Part shown: positions 34,290 to 43,578 of the stretch, piece by piece
Layout of the letters: each line of letters begins with the position of its first letter
Numbering within the stretch: the first letter of the stretch is position 1
Assembly (NCBI GenBank): GCA_019428905.1
Contig: JAHYJN010000005.1
Coordinates: 1-64,000, forward strand
Reading direction: 5' to 3'
Length of the DNA: 64,000 nucleotides
DNA from: Candidatus Brevefilum sp.
GTDB lineage: Bacteria > Chloroflexota > Anaerolineae > Anaerolineales > Anaerolineaceae
The notes under the pieces: generated by a model
The model's input: the letters and a program-made list of their open reading frames with translations, nothing else
Told to the model about the DNA's origin: nothing
Databases searched by the model: none
Translations under genes and position numbers: made by a program

Positions 34290-35357
34290 ATGGAAAAGCC
34301 CGATGCGCTACCCGGTATCACGAATAAATTGGTGAAAACCAAGCGATTGGAACAGAACGTCTATTTTTCAGGTGCTGAAACCGGGGTTCCCGTCATTTTC
34401 TTGCATGGTAATTTTTCAGCTGCGTTATATTGGGAAGAGACCATGCTGGCCTTACCGGATGGATTCCGCGGTATTGCCCCAGACTTACGGGGATACGGTT
34501 GGACCGAAGACAAGATCGCTGATTCTACAAGGGGTATGCGAGATTGGAGTGATGATTTAGCAGCATTGCTTGATGAGCTTCAAATCCCTCAAGCGCATTT
34601 TGTGGGTTGGTCTATGGGCGGGGGGATCATCTATCGGTTCATTATCGATCATGCACCGCGAGTGCTCTCCGCTACTTTAATTAGCCCGGTAAGCCCATAT
34701 GGTTTTGGGGGATCAAAAGGTGAAGATGGTCAGCCATGTTATGATGACTTTGCAGGGTCTGGCGGTGGGGTTGTCAACCAGGATTTTGTCAAGTTGATCA
34801 AAGCCGGTGATCGAAGCACAGACGATCCTAACTCGCCCCGGAATGTCATCAATGGTTTTTATTACAAACCGCCTTTTCGGGCTTCACGAGAAGAGGATTT
34901 TCTCACAGCCTCCCTTGCTGAGAAGATAGGCGATGAACGATACCCGGGTGATTTTGTGCCTTCCCCCAATTGGCCAAATGTTGCCCCTGGCAAGTTTGGT
35001 CCAGTAAACAGTTGGTCGCCAAAATATATTGGTGGGGATGCTGCTGAATTGATTGATGTTGATCAAAAACCACCTATCCTGTGGATCCGTGGCGATTCAG
35101 ATTTGATCGTATCAGATAACTCTATGTTTGATCTGGGAGCGCTGGGCAGTCTGGGTTACGTGCCTGGATGGCCAGGAATGGATATTTACCCTCCCCAGCC
35201 GATGTTAGCCCAAACACGCAATGTATTCGAAGCTTATGCTAATGCAGGGGGTGATTACGCTGAACATGTGATTGCGGATGCTGCGCACGGCGTTCATATT
35301 GAAAAACCAGAAGAATTTAACGCCTTGTTCCACTCATTTCTGAGCAAAACATCATAA
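34290..35357 (+). CDS. Alpha/beta hydrolase
   Basis: A 355-residue alpha/beta-hydrolase-fold enzyme. The oxyanion 'FLHGNFSAALYWEE', the nucleophile elbow 'VGWSMGGG' (catalytic Ser), the acid region 'PPILWIRGDSDLIVSD' and the catalytic His in 'VIADAAHGVHIEKPEEF' are all present. An extended cap region (~150-245) with 'DFVPSPNWPNVAPGKFGPVNSWSPKYIGG' is unusual and may shape the substrate pocket. No signal peptide is seen. The substrate cannot be predicted. Its GGAGG ribosome-binding site lies 6 nt from the ATG. It stands alone. Confidence 0.85.
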   Translation: MEKPDALPGITNKLVKTKRLEQNVYFSGAETGVPVIFLHGNFSAALYWEETMLALPDGFRGIAPDLRGYGWTEDKIADSTRGMRDWSDDLAALLDELQIPQAHFVGWSMGGGIIYRFIIDHAPRVLSATLISPVSPYGFGGSKGEDGQPCYDDFAGSGGGVVNQDFVKLIKAGDRSTDDPNSPRNVINGFYYKPPFRASREEDFLTASLAEKIGDERYPGDFVPSPNWPNVAPGKFGPVNSWSPKYIGGDAAELIDVDQKPPILWIRGDSDLIVSDNSMFDLGALGSLGYVPGWPGMDIYPPQPMLAQTRNVFEAYANAGGDYAEHVIADAAHGVHIEKPEEFNALFHSFLSKTS

Positions 35358-35789
35358 AATAATTGCCCTCATTTGGTCCTTGGCCAATTCTATGTCAGGG
35401 ACCAAATGAAGGCTTTGTGATTTTCTCTTAATATTTGTTTTGATTGTTGCCCATTTGAAGCAGAAATATCTGAAGATGTCAGCATAGGTATTGGGAACAA
35501 TTCGTTGTGCTGCGCGCCTGCTTAATCATCAACACCCGTTCAAACGTGATTTTGATGCCCTTTTTGAATTTGTCTTCCAGTTTTGTTTTAAAGTGATACA
35601 ATCAGGATGTTAAATTTTTGGTTCTTCGGCATTCCTTGGATGTTAGCCATTAAAAAAGTAGTGCTGAAAACCTTGGAGAAATTATCTTATTGTCAATAAT
35701 TTTGAACCCCCGCGTGCTGAATAGCATAACTTATTTAATGTTGCTGTGTTTAATTATTGGAGACTTTTAATTAATCGAGGAGCTGACCA
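35358..35789. other. Hydrolase-symporter intergenic region
   Basis: 432 bp. A terminator-like hairpin occupies 35365-35413. The rest is AT-rich, and I find no gene and no repeat-family copy. The symporter promoter is not evident, although several AT-rich -10-like boxes exist. Confidence 0.5.
35365..35413 (+). terminator. Hairpin after hydrolase gene, probable terminator
   Basis: GCCCTCATTTGGTCC (35365-35379) pairs with GGACCAAATGAAGGC (35399-35413), 15 bp with one mismatch-like pair. A broken T-rich stretch (TTTGTGATTTTC) follows. Confidence 0.5.
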
Positions 35790-37199
35790 GTGGAGAAAAA
35801 AGAAAAACTACCTTTTTTAACCAATATCTTTTATGGGATGGGTGATTTTGGTTTCAGTATGAACAACTCCATCATCACCGCCTTTTTTGCGGTTTTTATG
35901 GTGACGGTGGTAGGCTTGCAGCCTGGATTGGTTGCTATTATTTTATTTATTGGCCGCAGCTGGGATTTTGTGAATGACCTGCTGGTCGGATATATTTCTG
36001 ACCGGACGCGCACGAAATGGGGCCGGCGGCGTCCTTTCCTGTTGTTTGGCGCCATCCCCTTTGGCCTGTCTTTTATGCTGCTCTGGCTCAGTCCTAATTT
36101 CGGTCAAACCGGCCTGATCATCTATTATTCTTTAGCATATATTGTGTATGAGGCCCTGGCAACTGTGGTGTATATGCCCTATTTCGCCCTGACGCCAGAA
36201 TTGACCTCCGATTACGACGAGCGCACAAAACTGACCAGCTTCAGGATGATGTTCAATATCATCGGCAGCCTGACGGCTTACATCCTGCCCTTGCTGATTG
36301 TCGGCAATAACTGGGACCTGGCGACGCCGCGCAGTGTCTTGATCATGGCGATCGTCGCTGGTGGAATTGCGGCTGCACCCATCTTTGGCGTTTTCTTAGG
36401 CACCAAAGAAAAGAAAGAGTACCAAAAAGAGACACTGCCCAAGTTCTGGCCATCCCTGAAAAGTGCCTTCAAAAACAAGCCTTTCATGTTTGGTGCATTG
36501 ATGTACCTGGCAACCTGGATGGCGATCGTTGTGATCGAATCCAACCTGCAATTTTTTATCCTGCACATCATCCAGCGCCAATCGCAGAACATCATCATCA
36601 TGGTCAGCATCTTTGTCACGGCGATCTTTGCCCTGCCGATCTGGAATTGGGTTTCAAAGAATTGGAATAAACGCCTGGCCTACATCATTGGGGTGGGTTT
36701 CTGGGCCGTGGTGATGATTATTTTGATATTGATGACACCCCAAACGCCGTTCTGGCTGCTTTTGATCTTTTGTGTCATGGCAGGTGTTGGTGTCAGTGCC
36801 GGGCAGGTCTTGCCGTGGGCCATCATCCCAGACGCGATCGAGTGGGAAGAATTTCACACCGGTGAACGCAACGAGGGGATGTTCTACAGCCTGGTCACAC
36901 TTTTAGGCAAGATTGGCATGGCGATTGCCCAGCCGCTTTCACTGGTTGTTTTGCAGCTCACCAATTTCCAGGGCGGCCAGGGAGCGGTGCAACCCGCCAG
37001 CGCGCTGTTAGGCATCCGCCTGGTGGTTGGCCCCATTCCGGCGCTGCTTTTGGTTTCTGGGATTATTATTGCCATCTTCTATCCCCTGGGGCGAAAGCAA
37101 CATCACCACATTGTGGAAGAATTGCGCATTCGCCGTGCAGCACGTAAAGCTGAGCGCGCTGAAAAGAAACCCTTGCCTGGTGTGAGTGAGACTGTGTAA
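35790..37199 (+). CDS. GPH-family sugar/cation symporter (MFS)
   Basis: A 469-residue, twelve-helix transporter of the glycoside-pentoside-hexuronide:cation symporter family (MelB-like). The hallmark loop 'GYISDRTRTKWGRRRPFLLFGAIPFGLSF' lies between helices 2 and 3. The start 'LPFLTNIFYGMGDFGFSMNNSIITAFF' and 'DEREGRN'-type region ('WEEFHTGERNEGMFYSLVTLLGKIGMAIA') near helix 9 are also typical. It imports a sugar or glycoside with Na+ or H+; the solute is unknown. The start codon is GTG, supported by GAGGAG 7 nt upstream. No glycosidase adjoins it. Confidence 0.9.
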   Translation: MEKKEKLPFLTNIFYGMGDFGFSMNNSIITAFFAVFMVTVVGLQPGLVAIILFIGRSWDFVNDLLVGYISDRTRTKWGRRRPFLLFGAIPFGLSFMLLWLSPNFGQTGLIIYYSLAYIVYEALATVVYMPYFALTPELTSDYDERTKLTSFRMMFNIIGSLTAYILPLLIVGNNWDLATPRSVLIMAIVAGGIAAAPIFGVFLGTKEKKEYQKETLPKFWPSLKSAFKNKPFMFGALMYLATWMAIVVIESNLQFFILHIIQRQSQNIIIMVSIFVTAIFALPIWNWVSKNWNKRLAYIIGVGFWAVVMIILILMTPQTPFWLLLIFCVMAGVGVSAGQVLPWAIIPDAIEWEEFHTGERNEGMFYSLVTLLGKIGMAIAQPLSLVVLQLTNFQGGQGAVQPASALLGIRLVVGPIPALLLVSGIIIAIFYPLGRKQHHHIVEELRIRRAARKAERAEKKPLPGVSETV

Positions 37200-37270
37200 G
37201 CTAATCCTGACAACAACTTGGTAACCGGATTTCGAAATACCTGAAACCATTGTTTTCTAACTTGATATCA

Positions 37271-37306
37271 AACCCTTTGGCGGCTAAGTCTGCCAGAGGG
37301 TTTTTT
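37271..37306 (+). terminator. Intrinsic terminator after symporter
   Basis: AACCCTTTGGCGG pairs with CTGCCAGAGGGTT (13 bp, two wobble pairs) and is followed by TTTTTT. Confidence 0.85.
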
Positions 37307-37419
37307 CAATGTAAAATTGACACAGAAACGATCCTCTTAGGTGAGGCGATGCAAAAGCTCTCCCCACGGGTGAAGCTTGCTTCTAATGTTGGTGGTCTTT
37401 GATCTGAAAAGGAGGTCTT

Positions 37420-38562
37420 ATGACCCATATTGCCATACAAAAGGTTGTTAATGATTTTCAACGACGCCGTTTTGCCACCTTCCCCTGGAAGATCTACCGG
37501 GATGACCCGCTGTGGGTTCCGCCGTTAATCCCGGAGCGGATGAAGCAGCTCAACCCCCACAAAGGCACTTTCTTCAGTCATGGGGAGGCGGAATTTTTTC
37601 TCGCCTATCGAGACGGGGTCTTATCAGGGACGATTATGGCGGCCGTTGACCATACGTCGAACGCATCGCGCGGGTTGCAGGACGGCATGTTTGGTTTCTT
37701 CGAATGCATTGATGACCAATCTGTGGCGGACGCGCTGTTTGGAGCTGCAGAAGAATGGATCAGGGCACAGGGCTTGAACCGCATGATCGGCCCTTTTCAC
37801 CAGGATTATGATGCTGCCTATGGCATCCTGATTGAGGGGCGTGATCGCCCGCCTGCCGTTAGCTGTGGGCATACACCGCCGTATTATGAACAGCTGGTCG
37901 TGGCATACGGGTTTACGCCCTTCCGACCGGATAACCTGGCCTTTGCGTTGGATATTTCTACGAACACGCGTGAATTTGAGCTGCTCCACAGATCGGCGGA
38001 ACGAGCGGCCCAGCGTGGGGTGGCCGTCATCCGAGAAGCGCGGCTCGAGGAGTGGGACCGGGAAGCTGACCGGGTGCATTACTTGCTCAACAAGGCCTTG
38101 GCACACCTGGTTGATTTTGTGGGCTGGGACCGAAATGCCCTGGACGATACCCTGGAGCCCTTTCGGAAGTATGCTGACCCCAGCATGATCTTATTTGCTG
38201 ATGTGGGGGACCTCACGGTTGGTTTTTTCCCGGGCATACCCAACCTGAACGAGGTGCTGCAGCACTTCAATGGTTTACGCTACCCCTGGGATCTTTATCG
38301 CCTGCTGCGATATCGTCAGATCCAGCCAAAAGGGTTGGCGATCAAAAGTGTTTTGGTCTTACCTGAATATTGGGGGACGGGGGTCAGCTTGATGCTGTTT
38401 TCTGAAATGCTCAAACGGGCACAAGCACGTGGCTATACTTGGATTGACCTCTCGCTGACTTCGATCGATAACCCAAAGACACCGGCCTTGGCAGAACGCA
38501 TGGGGGCTGAGGTCTACAAACGTTACCGGGTTTATCAAAAGCTGCTGTCTTTGGGGGATTAA
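37420..38562 (+). CDS. GNAT-superfamily N-acyltransferase-like protein
   Basis: A 380-residue cytoplasmic protein. Its N-terminal half ('FQRRRFATFPWKIYRDDPLWVPPLIPER', 'IGPFHQDYDAAYGILIEG', 'PPYYEQLVVAYGF') and C-terminal half with a GNAT-like acetyl-CoA region ('LVLPEYWGTGVSLMLFSEMLKRAQARGYTWIDLSL', 'NPKTPALAERMGAEVYKRYRVYQK') match a family usually listed as GNAT or N-acetyltransferase-like. Acceptors are not established. It has an AAGGAGG ribosome-binding site. A terminator precedes it, so it is an independent gene. Confidence 0.75.
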   Translation: MTHIAIQKVVNDFQRRRFATFPWKIYRDDPLWVPPLIPERMKQLNPHKGTFFSHGEAEFFLAYRDGVLSGTIMAAVDHTSNASRGLQDGMFGFFECIDDQSVADALFGAAEEWIRAQGLNRMIGPFHQDYDAAYGILIEGRDRPPAVSCGHTPPYYEQLVVAYGFTPFRPDNLAFALDISTNTREFELLHRSAERAAQRGVAVIREARLEEWDREADRVHYLLNKALAHLVDFVGWDRNALDDTLEPFRKYADPSMILFADVGDLTVGFFPGIPNLNEVLQHFNGLRYPWDLYRLLRYRQIQPKGLAIKSVLVLPEYWGTGVSLMLFSEMLKRAQARGYTWIDLSLTSIDNPKTPALAERMGAEVYKRYRVYQKLLSLGD

Positions 38563-38641
38563 TTACTGTGAAATCCACACCAAGTTGGGGGTTTTGTTTT
38601 TTCGGCTGGCAGCAGTTGTTTTAGGAATCATTTGATTCCAC

Positions 38642-38670
38642 TTGATATCTGTGCGGAAATCTTGTAAAAT
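38642..38670 (+). promoter_or_regulatory. Consensus promoter of spoVS
   Basis: TTGATA (38642-38647), a 17 bp spacer and TAAAAT (38665-38670). This places the start near 38677 and gives a ~78 nt leader to spoVS. Confidence 0.8.
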
Positions 38671-38754
38671 ATTAAATGAAGATAGATTAAAGCCCCAGGA
38701 TATTAAAATATTCTAAGCTTTGAATCCGAAAGTATTTGACCGAGGGAGCAAATC

Positions 38755-39075
38755 ATGAATGTCATCAAGGTTTCAGCAAACTCCCGCACTGCTGCAGTCG
38801 CAGGGGCAATTGCAGGCGTTGTACGTGAGCACCAGATGGCTGAGGTCCAGTCAATCGGGGCTGGTGCTATCAACCAGGCTGTCAAGGCGGTTATCCTTGC
38901 CAAGGGTTACCTGGCCAATGATGGTATTGATATTGTGTGCGTACCAGAATTTGTGGATGTGGAGATTGACGGCAAGGTTCGTACCGCCATCAAGCTAACA
39001 GTTACACCTCGCACTGTAGGGACACCACTGCCAGCGATAGGGCCGGAAAATGAAGCCAGGGCTTTTATTGATTGA
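38755..39075 (+). CDS. spoVS: Stage V sporulation protein S homologue
   Basis: SpoVS is a small Alba-like protein. Most of this one matches the ~86-residue family core: 'MNVIKVSANSRTAAVAGAIAGVVREHQMAEVQSIGAGAINQAVKAVILAKGYLA', 'FVDVEIDGKVRTAIKLTV'. A short C-terminal tail brings it to 106 residues. It is known from Bacillus sporulation, but homologues occur in many non-sporulating phyla including Chloroflexota and Deinococcus-Thermus, probably as nucleic-acid-binding regulators. A GAGGGAG ribosome-binding site precedes the ATG. A consensus promoter lies upstream and a terminator downstream, so it is monocistronic. Confidence 0.93.
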   Translation: MNVIKVSANSRTAAVAGAIAGVVREHQMAEVQSIGAGAINQAVKAVILAKGYLANDGIDIVCVPEFVDVEIDGKVRTAIKLTVTPRTVGTPLPAIGPENEARAFID

Positions 39076-39117
39076 TGGCCTTTAGCTTCCAATAATCAAC
39101 AATGCATTAAACGATGG

Positions 39118-39141
39118 CAGACGTGTTGGCGCGTCTGTTTT
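39118..39141 (+). terminator. Intrinsic terminator after spoVS
   Basis: CAGACGTG / CGCGTCTG with a TTGG loop is followed by TTTTTAT. It lies between the convergent spoVS and deoxynucleoside kinase genes. Confidence 0.8.
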
Positions 39142-39163
39142 TATCTAATCGAGCTTGCTGTGC

Positions 39164-39802
39164 TTACAGGTCGAATCGTACTTCCGCTTTACCGGTCAGG
39201 ATGTCGTTGACTTTATCGACGATCAAACCGAGATGCTGGGGCTTGGCAACGTAATCCAGGTCGTCACATGGGATGGTCAGGATGGGGCACAGGTCAAAAT
39301 GCTCCACCCAGCTTTCGTAAAGCTCGTTTAAATCTGCTAGGTAATCTGCTGCGATCGTCTTTTCATAGTCACGGCCGCGTTTTGAAATACGGTGCAACAA
39401 CGTTGGTACAGATGCCCGCAGGTAGATCACCAGGTCTGGCGGTGGGAGGAACTCAACCAGAACCTGGTACAGCTCGCGATAAGTTTCATAATCCCGTTCA
39501 TTAATTGCATCTTGCAGGTAGAGATTGTGGGCGAAAATCTCGGCATCCTCATAAACGCTGCGGTCTTGAATGACTGAACCATTCATCTTCATCAACTGTC
39601 GATGGATGCGCAAACGCCGCATCAGGAAATAGACTTGCGAATGGAAACCCCAGGCCTGCATGTCCTCATAGAAATCCGCCAGGTAGGGGTTCTCCGTGAC
39701 TGGTTCGTAAAAGGGCGTCCAACTTAATGCTTCGCTTAACAACCGGACTAAAGTGGATTTCCCCACACCAATATTTCCCGCAACTGCAATGAATTTTTCC
39801 AT
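39164..39802 (-). CDS. Deoxynucleoside kinase
   Basis: A 212-residue enzyme of the deoxyadenosine/deoxyguanosine kinase family, which salvages deoxynucleosides to their monophosphates. The P-loop is 'AVAGNIGVGKSTLVRLL', the substrate motif 'QDRSVYEDAEIFAHNLYL' and the LID-like arginines are in 'LRASVPTLLHRISKRGRDYEKTI'. The base specificity (A, G or C) cannot be judged. It is convergent with spoVS and upstream of nothing on the same strand, so a single-gene unit. Confidence 0.9.
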   Translation of the reverse strand: MEKFIAVAGNIGVGKSTLVRLLSEALSWTPFYEPVTENPYLADFYEDMQAWGFHSQVYFLMRRLRIHRQLMKMNGSVIQDRSVYEDAEIFAHNLYLQDAINERDYETYRELYQVLVEFLPPPDLVIYLRASVPTLLHRISKRGRDYEKTIAADYLADLNELYESWVEHFDLCPILTIPCDDLDYVAKPQHLGLIVDKVNDILTGKAEVRFDL

Positions 39803-39937
39803 GTCGTGTTGATGCCTGCTTTCTACCCTGATTATTGATCCACTTTTTTGGTTTGATTGAGATTAGCCTATATGGATTATACGCAGAAACCACACCAGCA
39901 ACAATCATTTTTTCTTTAGCCTACTGGATCACGAGAC

Positions 39938-39970
39938 GAAAAAAATATCGGCTTGTTTCAGCCGATATTC
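39938..39970 (-). terminator. Intrinsic terminator of P-type ATPase gene
   Basis: On minus, AATATCGGCT / AGCCGATATT form a perfect 10 bp stem with a GAAACA loop. A run of at least seven T follows. Confidence 0.85.
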
Positions 39971-39979
39971 TTTACGATT

Positions 39980-40053
39980 GGTAATTGCCCAGGGGTAGGA
40001 GGTGTGGTGCGGCGGCGCAGCCGCCACACACCCCCTGATTCCCTCACACGCTG
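39980..40053 (-). repeat. Palindromic element copy G
   Basis: In reverse orientation CGCAGCGTGTGAGGGAATCAGGGGGTGTG aligns with copy A (CTCAGCATGTGAGTAAATTGGGGGGTGTG), and CTACCCCTGGGCAATTACC aligns with the right end of copy F. The core is GGCGGC-GCA-GCCGCC flanked by GGTGTG/CACACC. It follows the ATPase gene. Confidence 0.5.
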
Positions 40054-40088
40054 CGTCGTGACGACGAATGTAATTAGGGGTTCATTCT

Positions 40089-42959
40089 TTATGCACTTAC
40101 AGCTTGTGTCTGATTAATGCGCTTGCGGATATAGACCTTGGTGAGCTCTGCTGCAACCGAGGGAACCAACACCAGGGGGAGGATCTCGAGCCACTGTGCA
40201 ATGCCCAGGGGGGCGGTGTTGAAGATGGGTTGGAAGAAGGGCACGTAAACCACAACGAAGATCAACACCAACGAACCCAGCACAGCCCAATTCATCAATT
40301 TGTTCTTGAAGACACCGATCTTCAGCAGCGGATAATATTCCGACCGAGCCGTATAAGCACGGAACAGTTCAGAGATGCTGAGGGTGACAAAGGCCATTGT
40401 TCGGGCAAATTCGACGTGTTCCGGTTCGGTGAATAAACCGATGGCATACGCGCCCAGGGTGACCGCAGTAATCGCTATGGTCTGAACCAGGATGCCTAGT
40501 TGCATATGCTTATTGATGATCGGCTCTTTAGGTGGTCTTGGTGAGCGTTCCATGATATCGGGGTCACCCGGTTCGGTGCCCAAGGCCAGGGCTGGTGCGC
40601 CATCGGTGACGAGGTTTAGCCATAAGAGCTGGATAGCGGTGAGCGGGATCGGCCAGCCGAATAAAGTCGCCAGGAAGATCACCATGATCTCTGCCGCGTT
40701 ACAGGAGAGCAGGTAATAAACGAATTTGCGGATATTGTTGTAGATCACCCGGCCTTGCTCAACAGCTGACACAATGCTGACATAATTGTCATCGGTCAGC
40801 ACCATGTCCGCAGCACCCTTGGCCACATCGGTGCCGGTGATGCCCATTGCCACGCCGATATCAGCTCGCTTGATGGCAGGGGCGTCATTGACGCCATCAC
40901 CGGTCATGGCTACAACTTGCTGGTTGGAGCGCAGGGCATCGACAATCCGCATCTTGTGTTCCGGGCTGACCCGGGCGTAGACATCGGTCACCTGGACGTT
41001 TTCAATCATCTCTTCGTCGCTGAGTTTATCGAGTTCCAAGCCGGTCATCACTTTACTGCCTGGGCGGAGCAAACCAATTTGATCAGCTATGGCACGGGCT
41101 GTGTTGGGATAATCGCCGGTGATCATGATAGTGCGGATGCCTGCACTGCGGGCGGTGTTAATGGCATCTGCCACTTCCACTCGGGCAGGGTCGATCATGC
41201 CGATTAGGCCGACAAAGGTCAGGTCTTTTTCCAAAGCTTCGCTGTTGATTTCTTCTGGCATGACCGTCACCCCCCGGCAGGCAACACCTAACACCCGCAG
41301 GGCGTCGCCAGTCATGGCGTCATTGGCAGCCAGGATCTCCTGCCGTTTTTCATCGGTCATTGGTATATCGTGGTTGTCCGAGGTCATGACCTGGGTGCAT
41401 AAGCCGAGCACAATATCGGGTGCACCTTTGACGGCAATCACGTATAGGTCACGGTCGGCGTCTTCACCATTCATCGGCGAGATATCGTCATCTTTGGGGG
41501 AATCGACCGAGTGAATGGTCAGCATACGTTTGCGCACAGAATCAAAGGGGATTTCCTGGGCACGTGGGAAGGATTTATTGAGGTCTTTCGCTGAGGCGCC
41601 TGCCTTAAGTGCCGCCACAAGAATCGCGCCTTCGGTCGGGTCACCCACCATGCGGTAGATCTCGCGCCCATCCTGTTCACCCGCAGGTTCGAGCTGGGCA
41701 TCGTTGTTCAAAGTACCCAACCACAGCGCGGTTTTGTTAACCGGGAAATCCCTGAGGCTGATCGGCTCACCATCCTTCAAGAATTCCCCCTGGGGTGTAT
41801 ACCCGCTGCCGGTGATGCCGATGAATTCACCATCGCCCCACAGGCGGGTCACGGTCATTTCGTTTTGGGTGAGGGTGCCGGTCTTATCGGAGCAGATGAC
41901 TGTGGCAGAACCCAGTGTCTCTACCGATGAAAGTTTGCGGATGAGAGCATGGCGCCGGACCATCTCACGCATCCCCAGTGCTAGGCTGATGGTGACGACC
42001 GCAGGTAAACCTTCAGGCACGGCTGCAATGGCCAGGGAAACCGCAATCATGAACAGCTCAGTGAACACCTCAAGCGCCTCTGGACTGAAGAAATCAGCGG
42101 CACCTGGCTGGAGGATATAGCGGATGACCCCGATCACAAATACCAGGCCACAAATAATCAGAGAGCCCCACCCCAGTATTTTCCCAAGCTGGTCAAGCCG
42201 GCGCTGCAGCGGGGTTTGCTCTTCTTCAACCTGCTGGAGCATGGTGGCGATCATACCGAGCTGTGTGTTCATCCCAGTGCTGACCACCACACCTCTGCCG
42301 CGCCCATAGGTCACCAGAGTGCCCATGAAGGCTGTGTTAAGCCGATCACCCAAAGGGATGTCCTTCTCCAGCCGGGATTGAGCGTTTTTCTGGACGGAGA
42401 CCGATTCGCCGGTTAGAGAGGCTTCATCGATGCGCAGGTTGACGGCTTCCAGCAGGCGTACATCGGCCGGGATGTAATTGCCCGCTTCCAGATAGACAAT
42501 ATCACCTGGCACCAATTGGGCAGCAGGCACAGTTAACCGCTTGCCATCGCGAAGCACAGAGGCATCAGGCGCCGCCAGTTTCTTGAGGGCAGCTAGGGCT
42601 GCCTCTGCGCGGCTCTCCTGGATGATGCCCATGATGGCGTTTAGGACCACAATTGCCATGATGGCAATCGCCTCGACATAATCACCCAGCAGGGCTGAGA
42701 TGATGGCTGCGCCCATCAACATGTAAATCACAAAATTATTAATTTGTGACCACAGCATCACCCAAAAGGAGGTTGGGGGCGCTTCCTGCAGCTCATTAAG
42801 ACCATACTTTTCCTGCCGGGCTTTAACCTCCGAGCTGGTTAAGCCGGTTTCTGTCTGCGAGTCCAACTCCTGTAATACATCTGTGTTGGTCATGGCATGC
42901 CACGAAACGGAAATATCCTCCGCGGCTTTCACCGCCATTGGTGATTTTTTCTTATCCAT
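40089..42959 (-). CDS. Calcium-type P-type ATPase (P2A)
   Basis: A 956-residue cation pump. Present are the N-terminal cation-ATPase domain, the actuator 'DEASLTGESVSVQKNA', M4 'AAVPEGLPAVVTISLALG', the phosphorylation site 'CSDKTGTLTQNEMT', the nucleotide domain 'MVGDPTEGAILVAALKAG', the hinge 'MTGDGVNDAPAIKRADIGVAMG' and M6 'NLVTDGAPALALG'. The PEGL and NLVTDG motifs match SERCA/PMR1-type Ca2+ pumps, so calcium (or Mn2+) export is likely. The gene is monocistronic with GGAG 9 nt before the ATG. It has a clean terminator. Confidence 0.93.
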   Translation of the reverse strand: MDKKKSPMAVKAAEDISVSWHAMTNTDVLQELDSQTETGLTSSEVKARQEKYGLNELQEAPPTSFWVMLWSQINNFVIYMLMGAAIISALLGDYVEAIAIMAIVVLNAIMGIIQESRAEAALAALKKLAAPDASVLRDGKRLTVPAAQLVPGDIVYLEAGNYIPADVRLLEAVNLRIDEASLTGESVSVQKNAQSRLEKDIPLGDRLNTAFMGTLVTYGRGRGVVVSTGMNTQLGMIATMLQQVEEEQTPLQRRLDQLGKILGWGSLIICGLVFVIGVIRYILQPGAADFFSPEALEVFTELFMIAVSLAIAAVPEGLPAVVTISLALGMREMVRRHALIRKLSSVETLGSATVICSDKTGTLTQNEMTVTRLWGDGEFIGITGSGYTPQGEFLKDGEPISLRDFPVNKTALWLGTLNNDAQLEPAGEQDGREIYRMVGDPTEGAILVAALKAGASAKDLNKSFPRAQEIPFDSVRKRMLTIHSVDSPKDDDISPMNGEDADRDLYVIAVKGAPDIVLGLCTQVMTSDNHDIPMTDEKRQEILAANDAMTGDALRVLGVACRGVTVMPEEINSEALEKDLTFVGLIGMIDPARVEVADAINTARSAGIRTIMITGDYPNTARAIADQIGLLRPGSKVMTGLELDKLSDEEMIENVQVTDVYARVSPEHKMRIVDALRSNQQVVAMTGDGVNDAPAIKRADIGVAMGITGTDVAKGAADMVLTDDNYVSIVSAVEQGRVIYNNIRKFVYYLLSCNAAEIMVIFLATLFGWPIPLTAIQLLWLNLVTDGAPALALGTEPGDPDIMERSPRPPKEPIINKHMQLGILVQTIAITAVTLGAYAIGLFTEPEHVEFARTMAFVTLSISELFRAYTARSEYYPLLKIGVFKNKLMNWAVLGSLVLIFVVVYVPFFQPIFNTAPLGIAQWLEILPLVLVPSVAAELTKVYIRKRINQTQAVSA

Positions 42960-43578
42960 TCACATTTCTCCAATCCGCAATTCAATAAAGACAGGTAATT
43001 CTACGCGATTATTTAAATAAGACCCTGAGATAATCTAAGGGTTTTCCTGTTTTTGTTATTTTAACACCCTGATAATTATATCTAATGTTTATCCAATGCG
43101 GACAATCAGTTTTTTGTTTCAGCAGCGGCATGTTTTATCACGATGCTTCCATAAGGTGTACCAATATCACCAGCAATCACAGGACATTTTACTTGGAGCA
43201 AGAAGAATATTAGTTTGTGGGTTTTTGACAGTGTTTCGTCATTTCCCATGCCCTTTGCCAGGATTAAATCAGCCGGGTTGTGGGGCGATTATCCACAATT
43301 GATACGTAGAGACGCCCCGGCGGGGCGTCTCTACGCGGTGATTATGTCAGAATATTTTGCCGTAGGTCACGTGTGTTGCCAAAGGCAACCACGTCACATT
43401 CACGCTTCCTTTGTGACTGAATCAGGCATCAGGTGATATCTCTTGACTGATATTCGTTTCCCTATACCATCTGGCTGTTATTACCACTGGGGGCAATCAG
43501 CTGTGTAACTACCTGATGAATGAACCTATCCTCAGGGGTTGCTTTTTAGACAAACCCTTGAGAAGCTATGGCAATTCG
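42960..43578. other. Gene-free region between P-type ATPase and glgC
   Basis: 619 bp on which I find no gene. It holds the 31 bp palindrome at 43305-43335. An imperfect hairpin (GTCACGTGTGTTGCC...GGCAACCACGTCAC) near 43365-43400 shares sequence with the inner part of the element at 13037-13146. Plus-strand ORFs here are short and lack ribosome-binding sites. Confidence 0.5.
43305..43335. repeat. Perfect palindrome with 15 bp arms
   Basis: CGTAGAGACGCCCCG (43305-43319) and CGGGGCGTCTCTACG (43321-43335) are exact inverse copies around one base. It is REP-like; similar GC-rich palindromes are common in intergenic DNA of Chloroflexota and cyanobacteria. No gene adjoins it closely. Confidence 0.8.

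Noticed and set aside
35480-35540. Possible eighth copy of the palindromic element (AACAATTCGTTGTGCTG)
   Set aside because: Only a few bases resemble the family ends and the conserved CAGCAG segment is absent.
43490-43530. Sequence AACTACCTGATGAATG resembling an end of the palindromic element
   Set aside because: Only one end-like motif, with no partner end or core.
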